Assembly (NCBI GenBank): GCA_964017145.1
Contig: OZ024851.1
Span: 2,356,001 to 2,420,000 of the forward strand
DNA length: 64,000 nucleotides
Direction: 5' to 3'
From: Agrocybe praecox
Taxonomy: Eukaryota > Basidiomycota > Agaricomycetes > Agaricales > Agrocybaceae
A program made the translations under genes and the position numbers. The notes beneath the pieces were generated by a model. The model was not told where the DNA came from and did not search any database. It worked only from the letters and a program-made list of their open reading frames with translations. This document shows positions 1 through 10,930 of the stretch, piece after piece; position 1 is the first letter of the stretch; each line of letters starts with the position of its first letter.

Positions 1-652
1 GGAAGAGCGATGCGTTCGATTTCTGATTTGATAAATCATTCTTTTTCCTTTTCATCCTCTCTTTCTTCGTGATCCTCTTCTTACTATGTCTATTTATGAT
101 TAATCTTTTCACGACAACCACAGAGGATCAGACAGATCCTATGATTTTTTATTTCTATCTTATTTTCTTCTTATAAAATCTTATATCCGTGCAGGATGGC
201 GTCATTTCACATGTACTACTATCAGTTTCCTCCAATATTATACATGATCATATTTGTGTATGTGCTAAATACTTTTCAAAAAGCCGGAAAAGAATCCAAA
301 GACCCGGATTTGCCTCCATCCATCCTTTCGTGTCCATATCCCACAAATCCTACAAATCCCATCCGATGCTGCACTATACTCTGGATTATTGAACACCTCT
401 CATTTCCATCCAACGACGAAACCAACGACTTCGAGGGCTTAGAATTTTTGCCTTCAAAACCGTCGACACATTCATTCAATTCCCCCGATCGTGTGATGTG
501 GAAAGTGATCAATGAATTCGTCGGTTAGGAGTTTTGGTTTTGTGTGATGTTTGAATGTCTTTTGACGAGTTGGCAGGTAAGACTTCCAAGGCTTGAGTTG
601 GATCTATTTCAACCAAGCTTCCTCCTAGTACGCTGTCTGTGCTTGTATCGTG
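1..652. other. Intergenic, no supported gene
   Basis: AT-rich DNA downstream of the NACHT gene. An open frame with an ATG at 196 runs to 528, but it has no recognisable motif and no similarity I can name. It probably contains the terminator and 3' UTR of the NACHT gene on its right side. Confidence 0.3.
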
Positions 653-3219
653 CTATAGATTTCCCTCGAATTGATTTTGGGTGATTACACTGTAGGTACT
701 AGGCCTGCCTTCGACTCGCTCTACGTATGCCTTCATTTCCCGTTTTAAGAGGTCGGTACGGCTCGGAAAGTGTTTCATGAGCTCGTTGGTCAAGAGTTTT
801 TGCTCATGACAATGTTGAAGTAAACCTTCCGACCGTGCAGAGAGGGAAAGGAAGAACTTGGCATAACCTAGAAACAAAAAAGTGTCCGTAATGTTGCCAT
901 TGTCTAAGTATTCGTTAATGTCGACTCCTAATATCCAGATACCGTGGTGGGAGGCGAGACGACAAGTTAACAATTCTTCGTCAAAGCGAGATATTAAATC
1001 TATCCCGGAGTATGCCAGACGTTCAATTTCCTCGAAAAAGTATAAAGCGGCCTTTGCATATTCATCACCGCCTAAAGTGTATTTCCCCGGTCTAGCTGGA
1101 TTCTGCATAAACCTTACAAGATGCAACCAATATTCGTCCAAATTTCCACCAGTCCTGTCGCGTATCATCGACATGAGATGAAGGGGATCCATTTGGAGAA
1201 TCTCCACAGTTATGCTCGAATCAAAAAAGCGCGCTGTATATCCTTCTCCGTTCGGGTCACCTGGAACAAGTAAGTTCGTCCCTAGATGTACCGCAATACA
1301 TAGCATTGCAAGGAGGGTGACACTGTCAAAATAAGAAGGTATGCTCGCACAGAAAGCCTTATAAAGCTCGTCCTCGTGCTGTTGCTTTATTGGTGCCCAT
1401 CTTGAATCCTGGGGTACCTGAAAGCGTTGATTAGAAAACTGCGAATTGAAACAGGCCACGGAGAAAATACAAATACCATGTGGGCAAAAAATGGCAAAAG
1501 ATTATGCCACACAAAGAATTGTAGTTGACCATCCCTGCGGGTTGCCAAATTTTGAGAAATTATTTCAGGGGAGAAAGACAAAGCGGCGTTGATTAGATCT
1601 ATCGAGCTTCTACAGAGTTGGAAATTTTTCCAAATGAATCCACCGAAGACGCTAAGTGGACGAATGGTGTCTCCTGATGGAATGTTGTCTAATGTGGGAA
1701 ATTGAATCATTAATCCTAAATCACTCACCATTTTCCAGCATATGTAGATTAGAGGGATTGACATAATGAAGAATATTTGCGACATGTCGTGTCCTATAAA
1801 TCTCGATGTCAATGAAATACTGCTTAGACCGCGCTGGATCCAGTAAGAAGTCGTGAAGTGAAGCATGTAGAATCTGAAGGTTTCGTGCTCGACTCCCGAT
1901 CTTCGTATTCGATATTGAAACAATTGCTCCAAGATCACAAAATAACACCTCGAGCTCCTCCGGCAGAATCCCCAAATACCGGCATATATCAAAGTGATCT
2001 GGCACATTTGGTCCATCTGGTACGCCAAGTGAGTAAATACTGAGAGCGTACAGGACTTGATTGACGTCTTCCGCGGTGGAGAGAATAGTTCGATACATCT
2101 CATCTAATTGTGCAAACGGCAAGTCACCCTGAGCTGGTCGGAGGTTCATTACAGTGTCCAGCCGGAGATGAGGTAGATGGTAAATGGATTTTACATATCT
2201 GATGACTGTTGCCGCAAAGATAAACTGTCCAGATGCTTTTTCGACAAGGGATTTCAATGATTCTGGACTGGGCCAAACCTCTGGGATCAGCTTTTTGAAG
2301 GGATGGGTCATCCTAATCTCCTCAAAGCTGTTTTTAAGGAATTCAAAGATGTCTTCATCAGGCTTGTAAGTGTCGTCTAAATATAGCCGTGTAAGAAGTC
2401 CCATCATTCCTTCTGAGGTGAAGGCGACATGGATATTATGTTCCGGTCGGCTGGCGATGAGAAATAGTACGGGTAGTTTGAATTGTCGTACGACAGTGGA
2501 TATGATTTGTATAATGTCCTGTTGTGTTTCCTTGAGGCATTCATCCAGACCGTCGAGTACAATGACACGATATAATCCAGGGGGCCATGAAGTACCCGCA
2601 TTGCAGATGTTATTTAGAGGTTGTGCGATCAGCTGAATAAATTGGTGACGCAAATTTCTTTTGAAAATGAGGGGATCGGCGTCAATGACAGAGATGATTT
2701 CGTTCTGTACCGCGGGGAACAGGTGCCATATCTGGTACGCGAGTGTTGCCACGAGTGCGCCTGCGTGATTTCGAGTGCCATCTGATTTTCCAAACAAAAA
2801 GCTCGCAATGACGAGGTCCTTCAGAATCAGAAGGCACCGTTCAATAAAGCTCTGTGCGATGGCCGATTTGCCTGCACCTGCGGCCCCCGAAAGCCACATC
2901 ACAAACTTGTCCTTCGTTTTGGAGTCACAGCGCTGGACCCAGCTCATGATCTCGTCGAGCACCGCAACACGTGTATTAGGGTGACATTTTGGAGGATCGA
3001 AACGTGCTGCAGAGTCGTGGAACGCGGTATGTGCGACCGCATCCGTGAGGATGTCAAGTGGTGCTTCATAAGAATGTATGAGGGTCAAGCCGATTCAAAT
3101 TCTTATAGTGACGCACCCTTCCGTCCATTGCCTGCATTTATATTTACGAAACTTCCCCCAGATACAATCACATTTCCCTCAAACATTGCGCGTTGATGTT
3201 GATGAGCATTTCCAGACAT
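653..3219 (-). CDS. NACHT-domain NTPase (fungal STAND/NLR-like)
   Basis: Predicted P-loop signalling NTPase of the STAND class, of the kind expanded in Agaricomycetes, where such proteins are thought to act in non-self recognition or programmed cell death (family knowledge). My model has four exons: 3219-3117, 3063-1729, 1688-1477 and 1438-653, with introns of 53, 40 and 38 nt. The lengths sum to 2,436 nt (811 aa), in frame at every junction. Near the N-terminus is the GGSF(V)NI block and then FHDSAARFDPPKCHPNTR, both typical lead-ins to this NACHT family. Walker A GAAGAGKS lies near residue 94, Walker B VIVLDGLDE near 201 and the SRPE motif near 238. The start ATG at 3219 is the first in the frame that keeps the GGSF block. 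No WD40, ankyrin or TPR repeats follow, so the ligand-sensing region is unclear. The 38- and 40-nt introns are short and should be treated as models. Confidence 0.75.
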
Positions 3220-4653
3220 TGCTACTGGTCCAATGCGAGCGGAGGTAGTTTTGTAGAAGTTAGACCGAACTTCCACAGCAGAATGACCAGGGACAAAAGA
3301 GGACAAGAGGCGTTTCCTAGGGCTCCTTTATATAAACCCACGACACAGCCATGGACCCAATGCGACTTATAATTAGACACCATGATGGGCCATATTGGCA
3401 TGCGCGATTAGAAAAACACTGCACTTTTCCTATAAGACGTCCAATATTTTTAATTAAAAAATCGTCTAAAAAAGTCCACATCGTAAGGACATACCAGGAA
3501 AGTGAGGAGGGAAAGCGAGAGATTATGTGTGCCAACGTGGACGGCTATACGCCATCCCCATGTCATCCGATACGAACCTTTCGAACAACTTGCATTCATC
3601 CCAACTTTACATTCGCTCGCCACCACACCACCTGCATCGTATCCGAATGCCACAAGTTGCACTTCGCTTCCTGCAACAATCCCATTCAATGTATCAAACC
3701 AACATTGAACACCGAAACCCAAAAAGACAAGAACACCCTGATATTCACGATCATTTCGCGATGTCCAAGAGTCTTGGAACCATTCGAGGGACATGAATCA
3801 ATCGCGAATTGGACTATCTAGGGATTTTTAGTCCATTACAAGCACAGAAGTGCTCGTGAAAACCAAGGTAGTGCATCAGGGGCAGAACATAAGAAAGCAG
3901 AAAATAAAATAAAGACGAGGCCTGAAAGAAACGAAGCTGGCCAGCGTCCGCGCCTGCACTGTACAACCAGATTAGAGCCAATTCACTCCCAGCGTCGCCC
4001 CCCTAACCGGATTCGTCTCAACCTTCCGTCCATCTCAGCCTTTCGTGAACTCCCAGTCGACGCAGGCCATCCATCCATCAACTACATTCAACTCTACGCA
4101 CTCCGACATTCGCATTCATCCGTCCTTTCATATCCGAATGCACCTAGTACCAGCTCCATCCATCTCATCCGCAGTGCACTCAGGGCAATTAAATACATCG
4201 CATTTTCTCCCGAAAGATAATGACACCGACCATCCATGTCGAGACGCGACAAGGCAGGATGATTTCCAACCTAGCCCAGCCAACTCTTCTCCCTCCACCT
4301 CCTGATCCATCTTTTGTCCGTGTACGTGTCCGAGTCCGAACGACATCCAACTCCTAACCCTCCACCGTCCTCAGCGTGTTCGATGAATACGTATCCAACC
4401 TCCTCTTCCTCCATTGCATTCACCAAGAGCTTTGACCCAGATTACAGGAAAAAAGCCATGACATCTGCAGGGATTGTCGATGGGTCCACCTTGGAAGCGG
4501 CTTCATTGACAGGTTTTGGTGGTGTAATAAGCAAGTTTCCGAGTCTTGGTGGGGTGGAACGATTGATGAATTCCATTTTGGTCGGGAGTTTAGCAGCTGC
4601 GAGACGTAGCACTGTTTCAAGTTGGGAATAAATAAGACGCGTTGTGGGTGAAC
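3220..4653. other. Intergenic, no supported gene
   Basis: Upstream region of the NACHT gene followed by C/A-rich sequence. Several open frames of 70-150 codons exist on both strands (for example 3351-3821 plus and 3450-3794 minus), but they overlap each other and show no recognisable motif. A 105-codon frame at 4314-4631 (plus) is similarly anonymous. I see no RNA gene and no clear repeat. Confidence 0.3.
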
Positions 4654-5246
4654 CTCAAGACGCACCATCGCGGGCTAGTTCTTCGCGAATAGGAGTTCTA
4701 CCAATTTCAGGATTACGCGACCCACTGGTACACTGAATGAATTTCGTCAAAGTCAACCAAAGATACCATCAGGAGAATCAAAGAAACGTACCGAGTGGCC
4801 CAGTACTCAAAGGTACCCTTTCCTTTACCCATACGGGTTTCATTACCCCTAATAGTTTACTTTAGCTCATTACCCATTATAACAAGAAAACAACAACGCA
4901 CCTTGATGCAGACCGGAATATCTGGAAACACCCCAAGATAAACCTTACTGCCTTTCAAGACCTTTAGCTTCTTCAGAATGACTTCCTGAGCAGTATTAAG
5001 CTGCTTGGCTGCCAGACGTGCTCCATTCTCAATGATTCTAATCCCCCAGTCGCCATAGGCCAGCGTGGTCCCCTTGGTCGAACCACCAATTGGAATGGGA
5101 ATACGACCCTTGTGTCGTTTGAGATGCTTGACTTGTTTCGGTGCAAGCTGAACAGGACCACGCGTAAACAAACTGAGTGACGAGAGCGCAGTGTCTATCA
5201 CACTATTATCTGCTTTCCGCACTACATTCGAGACCTGTCTCTCCAC
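4654..5246 (-). pseudogene. MRPL16: Degenerate mitochondrial ribosomal protein uL16m (MRPL16)
   Basis: The 5246-4902 frame matches the core of bacterial-type L16 and mitochondrial uL16m. It has LAPKQVKHLKRHKGRIP, then GGSTKGTTLAYGDWGIR, the ARQ-like AAKQLNTAQ segment and a VFPDIPVCIK motif. The expected continuation NETRMGKGKGTFEYWATR is present at 4847-4790, behind a plausible intron (donor at 4901, acceptor at 4849). That junction is one nucleotide out of frame, because four G residues follow the acceptor AG. After a second intron-like gap the block VPVGRVI is followed, one frame away, by EIGRTPIREELARD, so a second frameshift is needed. No ATG starts the frame (it opens on GTG). In a functional gene the product would bind 23S rRNA in the mitoribosome large subunit. 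Two frameshifts and truncated ends make this a relic, unless the lesions are sequencing errors. Confidence 0.7.
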
Positions 5247-5289
5247 TTCCGTTTTCCGTCTTCAGACATCCTCTCTACTCTGCGTGACT

Positions 5290-6332
5290 TGTGGCGCATA
5301 CTGCAGCCGATGTCCAGCGTGCAGCTATAGAAGTCGAGCAAGTCGCTGAGGACGTGGGGCAGAAGACGTTGAACCATGATAATGGCAGTGACATCACCGC
5401 GGTTGGCGAAAAGGGCCGTGTGGGCTATCCCGTGGTTGTTGAAGATGCTGCCAATTGGCGAGATCCCCATCCCGTCTATCGAGTTCAAGACTGCTGATGT
5501 GGAAGGTGCACTACAGGCGATATTCGTACAGGGCCTTGCTAAGGGCTCGGAACGCCGGACGAGTGAACAAATGCAGTATTCCAGCTCGGACCTTGTGGCA
5601 ATGAGTTTGGTGCCTGATGAAGTTGTTGTCAGGCAGTGGACGGATTTGCATATCGATATGGCGGATTACGATCGTCTGCTTAGGGGGAGCTTGGGGTCGG
5701 CGGCCGCGGCCACATCTTCATCTTGATCGTCGGGACTGAGCATACAGACTAGCCCGCGTGTTAACATCCACTTGGACGGTGTGCGTGCGCGCACGGAAGG
5801 GATGGGGTATTATTTGAAGTATCAAGGTGGGTATCTGGGCTATGAAGATAAGGGAATTGCCAGTGTCGATTTGGGGATGGGGAAATTGCACGAGGGGTTT
5901 GCGGTGGATGCGGAGATTGAGATGGGAAATGAGAGTGTTGGGTTTTCTCAGCAGCGTGATCAGGAAACGGGAGAGGACGAAAATGCGGAGGGAGAGGAGC
6001 AGCACGATTTTGAGCAGCGCTCGGTGATCGTTAAATCGGATGCGGAGCCACCTGCGAACCTAGATGTGCAGACTGAACTTCAACGTCAGAATACGGGGCT
6101 CGGACAGTCACGGAAGGCAGCCAATGACTATATCGATGCTGAGCGTGAGCATCCACCGCAGATGCGAAAAAGAAGAGTTAATGCAGACATGGACTCACTA
6201 GAAGTTGTAGTTTTACAGGACCTGCGATATTGCAAGCAACAACCTCTGCCAGCCATCATGCATCATGCATCGTGTGTTGATCCTCGAAAAAGCGGTAATC
6301 CTGGCATTATCCAAGCGATACAGTTTCTTTGA
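5290..6332 (+). pseudogene. Fragment resembling fungal HAM1-like protein
   Basis: Two blocks in different frames look like consecutive parts of one protein. At 5440-5500 the plus strand reads LPIGEIPIPSIEFK, which resembles the (K)IGYIPIPRIEYTD block of fungal HAM1-like proteins as I remember them. At 5770-5900 it reads HLDGVRARTEGMGYYLK followed by a Gly-rich stretch ending in GIASVDLG, where that family has a conserved short beta-strand region ending in a glycine-containing loop. The blocks are separated by a frame change near 5726, and the N-terminal half expected for the family is missing. The tail (5950-6330) is Glu/Gln-rich without motifs. It lies next to the uL16m relic on the opposite strand, so both may belong to one decayed syntenic block. 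Family assignment is from memory and weak. Confidence 0.35.
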
Positions 6333-6863
6333 AATAAAGAAGAAAAGTGCAAGTGTGAGTGGAGAAATTTAGAACGAACACGGAAAGACGGAATAACTCA
6401 GGAATGGATCGTTTCAACGCCGAACGGTCACGCGATTTTATTCGGCTTCTCCCGTTCCGCGTCGCGTAGCCAAGCCCGAGCCTCACCCGAGACAGTTTTC
6501 TTCTTCCCTTCCAGCACCACTTCTGCCCCCTCTCACACACTCTGGTCCTGCTATAGGCTCTTTAAAACTCACTCTCTGTTGTTGGCTCAAATAATCCGAG
6601 ATCTGGTTGAATACCCTTCACCGACCCATCGGACTCGCTATCACTGGTATCATTTTCTCAGCTCTCCTCAACCCGACTCAGCAAGCTAGATCTGTATACA
6701 ACCTGACTTTTTTTACAAGATCATCTGCACTCGGATTAATTTCCATTTTGCTCAGTATCTTGGCCAACGCGATACAGTTTTAGCTGATTTTCGTCCAATC
6801 CTCGACTCCCTATGATCTATGTCCGTAACATCATTTGAGCTTTGTCGAGACATTCTGTTAAAG

Positions 6864-6975
6864 GCGCGTTCCTGGTTCTATAATGTATATCGGCTCCTCT
6901 TGTGTCTCAACTGGTACTATATTTTCAAGAATATATCGCACAAGTGCATCGATTTCTCGTGGTTTAAGTGTGCTA
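6864..6975 (+). repeat. Diverged direct repeat, copy 1
   Basis: Shares a colinear series of short matches with 7565-7672: GCGTTCCTG, TAATGT(A/G)TATCGGCT, TTCAAGAA, GCATCGATTTCTCGTG and AAGTG(T/C)GCT, with small indels between. In the minus direction copy 1 reads as a short open stretch (PREIDALVRYILENIV), so the repeat may come from a decayed coding sequence. Confidence 0.45.
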
Positions 6976-7564
6976 TGAATGGTGTACGCAAGTGTCAACT
7001 TCATCTTGTTCTCGGAATGTCAAACGTCTCCCGTGCTTCATTTGCAGTCATCCACCAGTATTAATGACGCTATGTCAAGATATAGCCATTGACGTCTATG
7101 TATATTTAGCGATTGTCCGAATCTCACAAAGTAAACAATGTCCGTTAGGCTGGATAAAGGATACAGCGCTTCGTAACCAGACCAACATTGGCTAGTGAGG
7201 GCAACACACATTCCTGGTCGCCTACACTATACCCTATTCCTTGTTCAGCCTGGAGATTTTTTCTGATGCGTAGGATGTACAGATGCAAGGATCGCCCACA
7301 TATCCTTCGGTTTACAATAGTCCATCAGGCCATGTCAATCCAACCAGCCTATACCAAAGCGAACACTCACCTTCATTTTGCCCCCACTCCGCGCTCTTTC
7401 AAGGCTCCGCCGTCCTACATCCAGAGTCCATATCCTCATATACTATCAAGCTGGCTCATGCATAACCTTTCGGCTTCTCAACGATGGATTTGACCTGATT
7501 ACCGATTAGCAAGGCAACGGTAAAATGGCGTCGAATCAAACCTGTCGGCCAAGATTTGTTATAA

Positions 7565-7672
7565 ACGCGTTCCTGACTCTCTAATGTGTATCGGCTATTA
7601 TAACGTCTCGCTGGTTTTTGTTGTGTGTTCAAGAAACTGCATCGATTTCTCGTGTCCCAAGTGCGCTTTGAA
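7565..7672 (+). repeat. Diverged direct repeat, copy 2
   Basis: Second copy of the block at 6864-6975, about 700 bp downstream in the same orientation. The order of the matching segments is conserved, but spacing differs by indels, as expected for an old duplication or two relics of one repeat family. Confidence 0.45.
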
Positions 7673-9466
7673 GTATTCCAACGAGGGGCTTCGATCTGGC
7701 GACCAATGCACTGGGGAACCTTCGATTATATCCTTGGATGTTTGACCCAGCAGCAAAAGTGGCGAATCGCGATGTGCGTCACAATAAACTGACGTCGATT
7801 CGAGCCTGTTAGCCATGATTAAGGCCATAGAGCTTTATTTAAGTCTGCAGCGACAGGAACGAAATAGGAGCTCCCGCTCATCAAAAAGTACAACATTAAT
7901 TCCCAACTCCTTCCCAAACCTCTACAGCATGCAGAATTCGACATAAATGTCGAGCATAGGCAGCTCCGTATCTATCGAAGGGGTACAGGTCGCAGATATA
8001 GATATGTCAATAGGATAAATTAGGACGGGTGGTTTGAAGTGTGGCGGTGAAAAGAAAAACAAATGAGAGTTGGGCATCAATTTCGAACTTTGCTTCCGTT
8101 CCTCTCATTACGAGTCCTCCGTAAGGAGGATGAGTTTTTATATTGCTTGACCAGACCCGACTCGCGCCATTGACTTGTCCCGTTTTAAACGCCGGGCCGC
8201 CAGCCTCACGCATTAGATAAGCTTACCCGTTTTGGAGTTGTCACAGCCACAATGGACTTGCACCGTTTTCGACGGTTTTGATCAAGTTTGACAGGTATCG
8301 ATTCTGGCTTGACACTATTTTGATATTTAAAAATTTTATACATATCTTAGAGGCTGTATGTGCTGCTATTCTCTGAAAAGTATTTTATGACTCAGGGAAA
8401 ATATAATTTCATGTCTATTTCATCATTTCATGCACAAAACTTATTACCTTGGAGAGAGAAAACAAATGGACTCGTATATGCCATGCGCAGCACTGGCCCA
8501 CATTAAACAAGTCTGTTCGTGCTAAGTAACCTTGAATAAAAACGTTCAGCGCATATACGTACTGAAACAGATATTATGTACCATTATGACAAGCGAGCAA
8601 ATCTGGAACCAAGAAGAGACTGAAAGGATAGTACATTGTGGGAAATGCAACGTACGTACCCGTGGGGACGAGTGGTTCAACCCTCCATCTTGTTCTTCAA
8701 AGGTAGAGGTGGGTAGTCTACTAATTCCTTCATACACCAATCCTGCCTCCCTTGATCGATCTCCTCAACCTCACATTTTGGCTCAGCACCCCACGCTCCA
8801 CTCCTCACTGAGTATTGAGTATCATGCCCCTTGCAATTCGTGCTAGTTCGCGCACTCTTCACGAGACATTGTGTGAGTAAATATCTCGTCTTTCCTCCAA
8901 TTCTGTAAGCAGCCCAGCGTTGCGGGGATCATGCCCGCCTGACCTCGCATTCTGCAAGACCAGCCAACAAACATAGACTCCATCGACATCCAAGATCTTG
9001 AAGTAGCATCCTGGACGTGTTGAAAGAGCATATCTATTTGCCTTTTCTCCATCTCCAAAGCTCCTGGTCGTTTTCCAATGGCGAAAGGACGTCAGGAGTC
9101 GTTCCTTATGCCCGCGAGACCCACTCGCCCAAGTGCGGTTTGCCAGTTATGCATATAGTCATCGCGACTTGATATATAAATTGAGCCGAGCTCGTTCAAG
9201 GTCTGTGTGCTTCAAACGAGATCCGTCAAGGCGGAACCTGTCCAAATGCTAGCCTATACGCGGTCGATGAGGCACAAACGACACTGAAACCGGTTGTGGG
9301 TGTTTGATGGCAGGAATGTGCGCAAGTGCTTATGGCTTTCTCACTGAAGTTGAGGACGTCAACCTACAATTCAAGCACAAGAGTAAGAATTGAAACTCAC
9401 CAACATGATACAAAGGTACTCAATCTGGGAGTTCCTAGCAACCATACTCTTTAGAGCCTTGATACC

Positions 9467-9807
9467 TGTTGAGCAGCAAGTATGCCAAGACAAGTGTGTT
9501 CAGTGACATGTATGTCAACACGAACAATGCCTCTAGTCCTTGCATTTTGTCTATACTACTATATACGCAGTGGGAGGTACGAGCGACTTAATACTTACCC
9601 TTTGTGGGTCGTGTTACTTAGGTTGTAGCTACTTAAGTGGGTTGTAAACCGCTTGATATTTCAGAGCGTTTAGCGTCGCTCTTATATACACTTTAGCCTT
9701 GTGACTACGTGACTACGTTACTATGTTACTTTCTATATAAGTAAAGTCCGACTAATTATATACAGCACAGCCACGTTGCACGTGTGTGTGACTTTAGTCG
9801 TTCAACA
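9467..9807 (-). repeat. 3' LTR of the Ty1/copia element split by the KDZ transposon
   Basis: On the minus strand this 341-bp segment starts TGTTGAACGACT and ends TCAACA, giving the TG...CA boundaries of an LTR. Immediately upstream in element orientation (plus-strand 9808-9817) is a purine-rich tract, GAGGGGGAG, fitting a polypurine tract. A clearly homologous LTR follows the second copia copy at 56407-56761, sharing the segments GTCGGACTTTACTTATATAG and TAAGAGCGACGCTAAACGCT. The matching 5' LTR is not visible in this window. Confidence 0.8.
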
Positions 9808-9869
9808 CTCCCCCTCAAGTCATGTCAGCTGATTTCAGTTGTGTTTGACTTGTTTCCCAAGGACAGCGA

Positions 9870-10189
9870 TTAGTCATCACTCAAAGGATAGAACTCGAGG
9901 CCTAGGCCAGCGCGATGTCGCAAGAAGGCATCAGGGCCGAGATTCTTAGTAAACATATCGGCTACGTTTTTGTCGGTTGGGACGGCGAATAATTCTAGCT
10001 TGCCCGCCTCAATTTGTTGTCTTATGTAATGGTAGCGAATTTCCACGTGTTTGACACCTTTGTTTTGGGTCACGGGATTTTGGGAGTTAAATATCGCACC
10101 ATATGAGTCGCCATAAACGGTGACATATTCGATAGGGTTACCAAGTTCCGTAAAGAGGGTTTTAAACCACGCGCAGTCTCTGGCGCAGT
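9870..10189 (-). pseudogene. Ty1/copia RNase H C-terminal fragment (distal half)
   Basis: Encodes the C-terminal part of a copia polyprotein RNase H domain: DCARDCAWFKTLF, the VYGDSYGAIFNSQNP block, KGVKHVEIRYHYIRQQIE and the tail KNVADMFTKNLGPDAF ending at the stop codon. It begins abruptly at the KDZ insertion point. The upstream part of the same polyprotein ends at 50052 with MSEYMAL. The intact junction can be seen in the second copia copy (55.98 kb), where MSEYMALLDCARDCAW is continuous. The apparent longer frame up to 10319 is a chimera with the KDZ terminal repeat. Copia RNase H degrades the RNA strand during reverse transcription; this copy cannot function. Confidence 0.85.
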
Positions 10190-10196
10190 CTGAGAG
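10190..10196. repeat. KDZ transposon target-site duplication, left copy
   Basis: CTGAGAG directly abuts the left terminus (10197) and is repeated exactly at 50045-50051 next to the right terminus. Counting it once restores the copia reading frame (ATG GCA CTC TCA GAC TGC on the minus strand). An eighth base would mismatch (T versus G). Confidence 0.85.
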
Positions 10197-10749
10197 CACC
10201 CTTTGAAGCCAACTTGATGTATCAAATCCGGCAAAAAGTACATTTGGTGATACATCATAGTGGGCAAGTTCCCACCCCGGCAACGATGTATTACGCTCAC
10301 AGGGTGTGCCGCAGGCCATCAGAGGCCAGAGAGTAGTGGGTCTTGGTAAATACTAACAAACAACCTCATTTTGGGCATTCCCAACCTGCAATTAAGCTCT
10401 GCAAGCGTAGTGGTTGCGTTTTGAGGGCGCTAAAGCCAGATATGTGGTCTATTAATATTTTATGATTTTTTTAGGGTCTTTGCGCGCCTAAAAACGGATG
10501 GGACGGGATGGATTGGCGCGGATGACTTTGGATGACGTCTATAAATATTGTGCATAGGCGTAGCGTTATATTTAGCTGTCCGCTATTAATAAATGATCTT
10601 TGATTGATCTACATGGATAATCTTATCTAACAAGCTATTTATACCGGTCTGGACCTTCGCCACAGCCCATCAATTGACGTCACAATAAAACATACCTTTT
10701 TCGGTATCCCCAAATTGGGCCACTTATGTTTTCCGCAATGCTAATTATA
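10197..10749 (+). repeat. KDZ transposon left terminal inverted repeat (553 bp)
   Basis: Inverted copy of 49492-50044, equal in length, so the alignment is gapless. Most of its length looks nearly identical to the other arm, with isolated differences (for example CGG versus TGG near 10218). The outermost 23 bases are much more diverged: this end starts CACCCTTTGAAGCC, the other starts CAGCCTTGTATGGC. The arm contains the ATG-started segment at its outer end that creates a spurious fusion frame with the copia remnant. Confidence 0.9.
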
Positions 10750-10930
10750 ACACAAAACATATTATACACATTTATTCTAAATAGCAGAACAGGCTGTACC
10801 AAGCACGAGAACAACAAATATGGTACGAAGAGGAGGAAGATACCAAGATGAAGGTGATGTAAAGGTGTAAAAAAGACGAGGGCTACAAACTTGCAAAAAA
10901 AAAACATAGTACATATGTGCACGGAATACC

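Larger units (their letters stand above)
6333..9466. other. Intergenic, no recognisable gene
   Basis: About 3.1 kb with only short frames and no recognised protein motif. A minus-strand frame at 7598-7828 and a plus-strand frame at 8532-8846 are anonymous. The only structure I see is a diverged direct repeat (listed separately). Confidence 0.35.

Noticed and set aside
3450..3821. Overlapping plus- and minus-strand frames of over 110 codons upstream of the NACHT gene
   Set aside because: They overlap on opposite strands, carry no recognisable domain and have no supporting context.
9870..10319. Single 149-codon frame ending in the copia RNase H tail
   Set aside because: Residues upstream of 10189 are encoded by the KDZ terminal repeat; the frame is a chimera created by the insertion.
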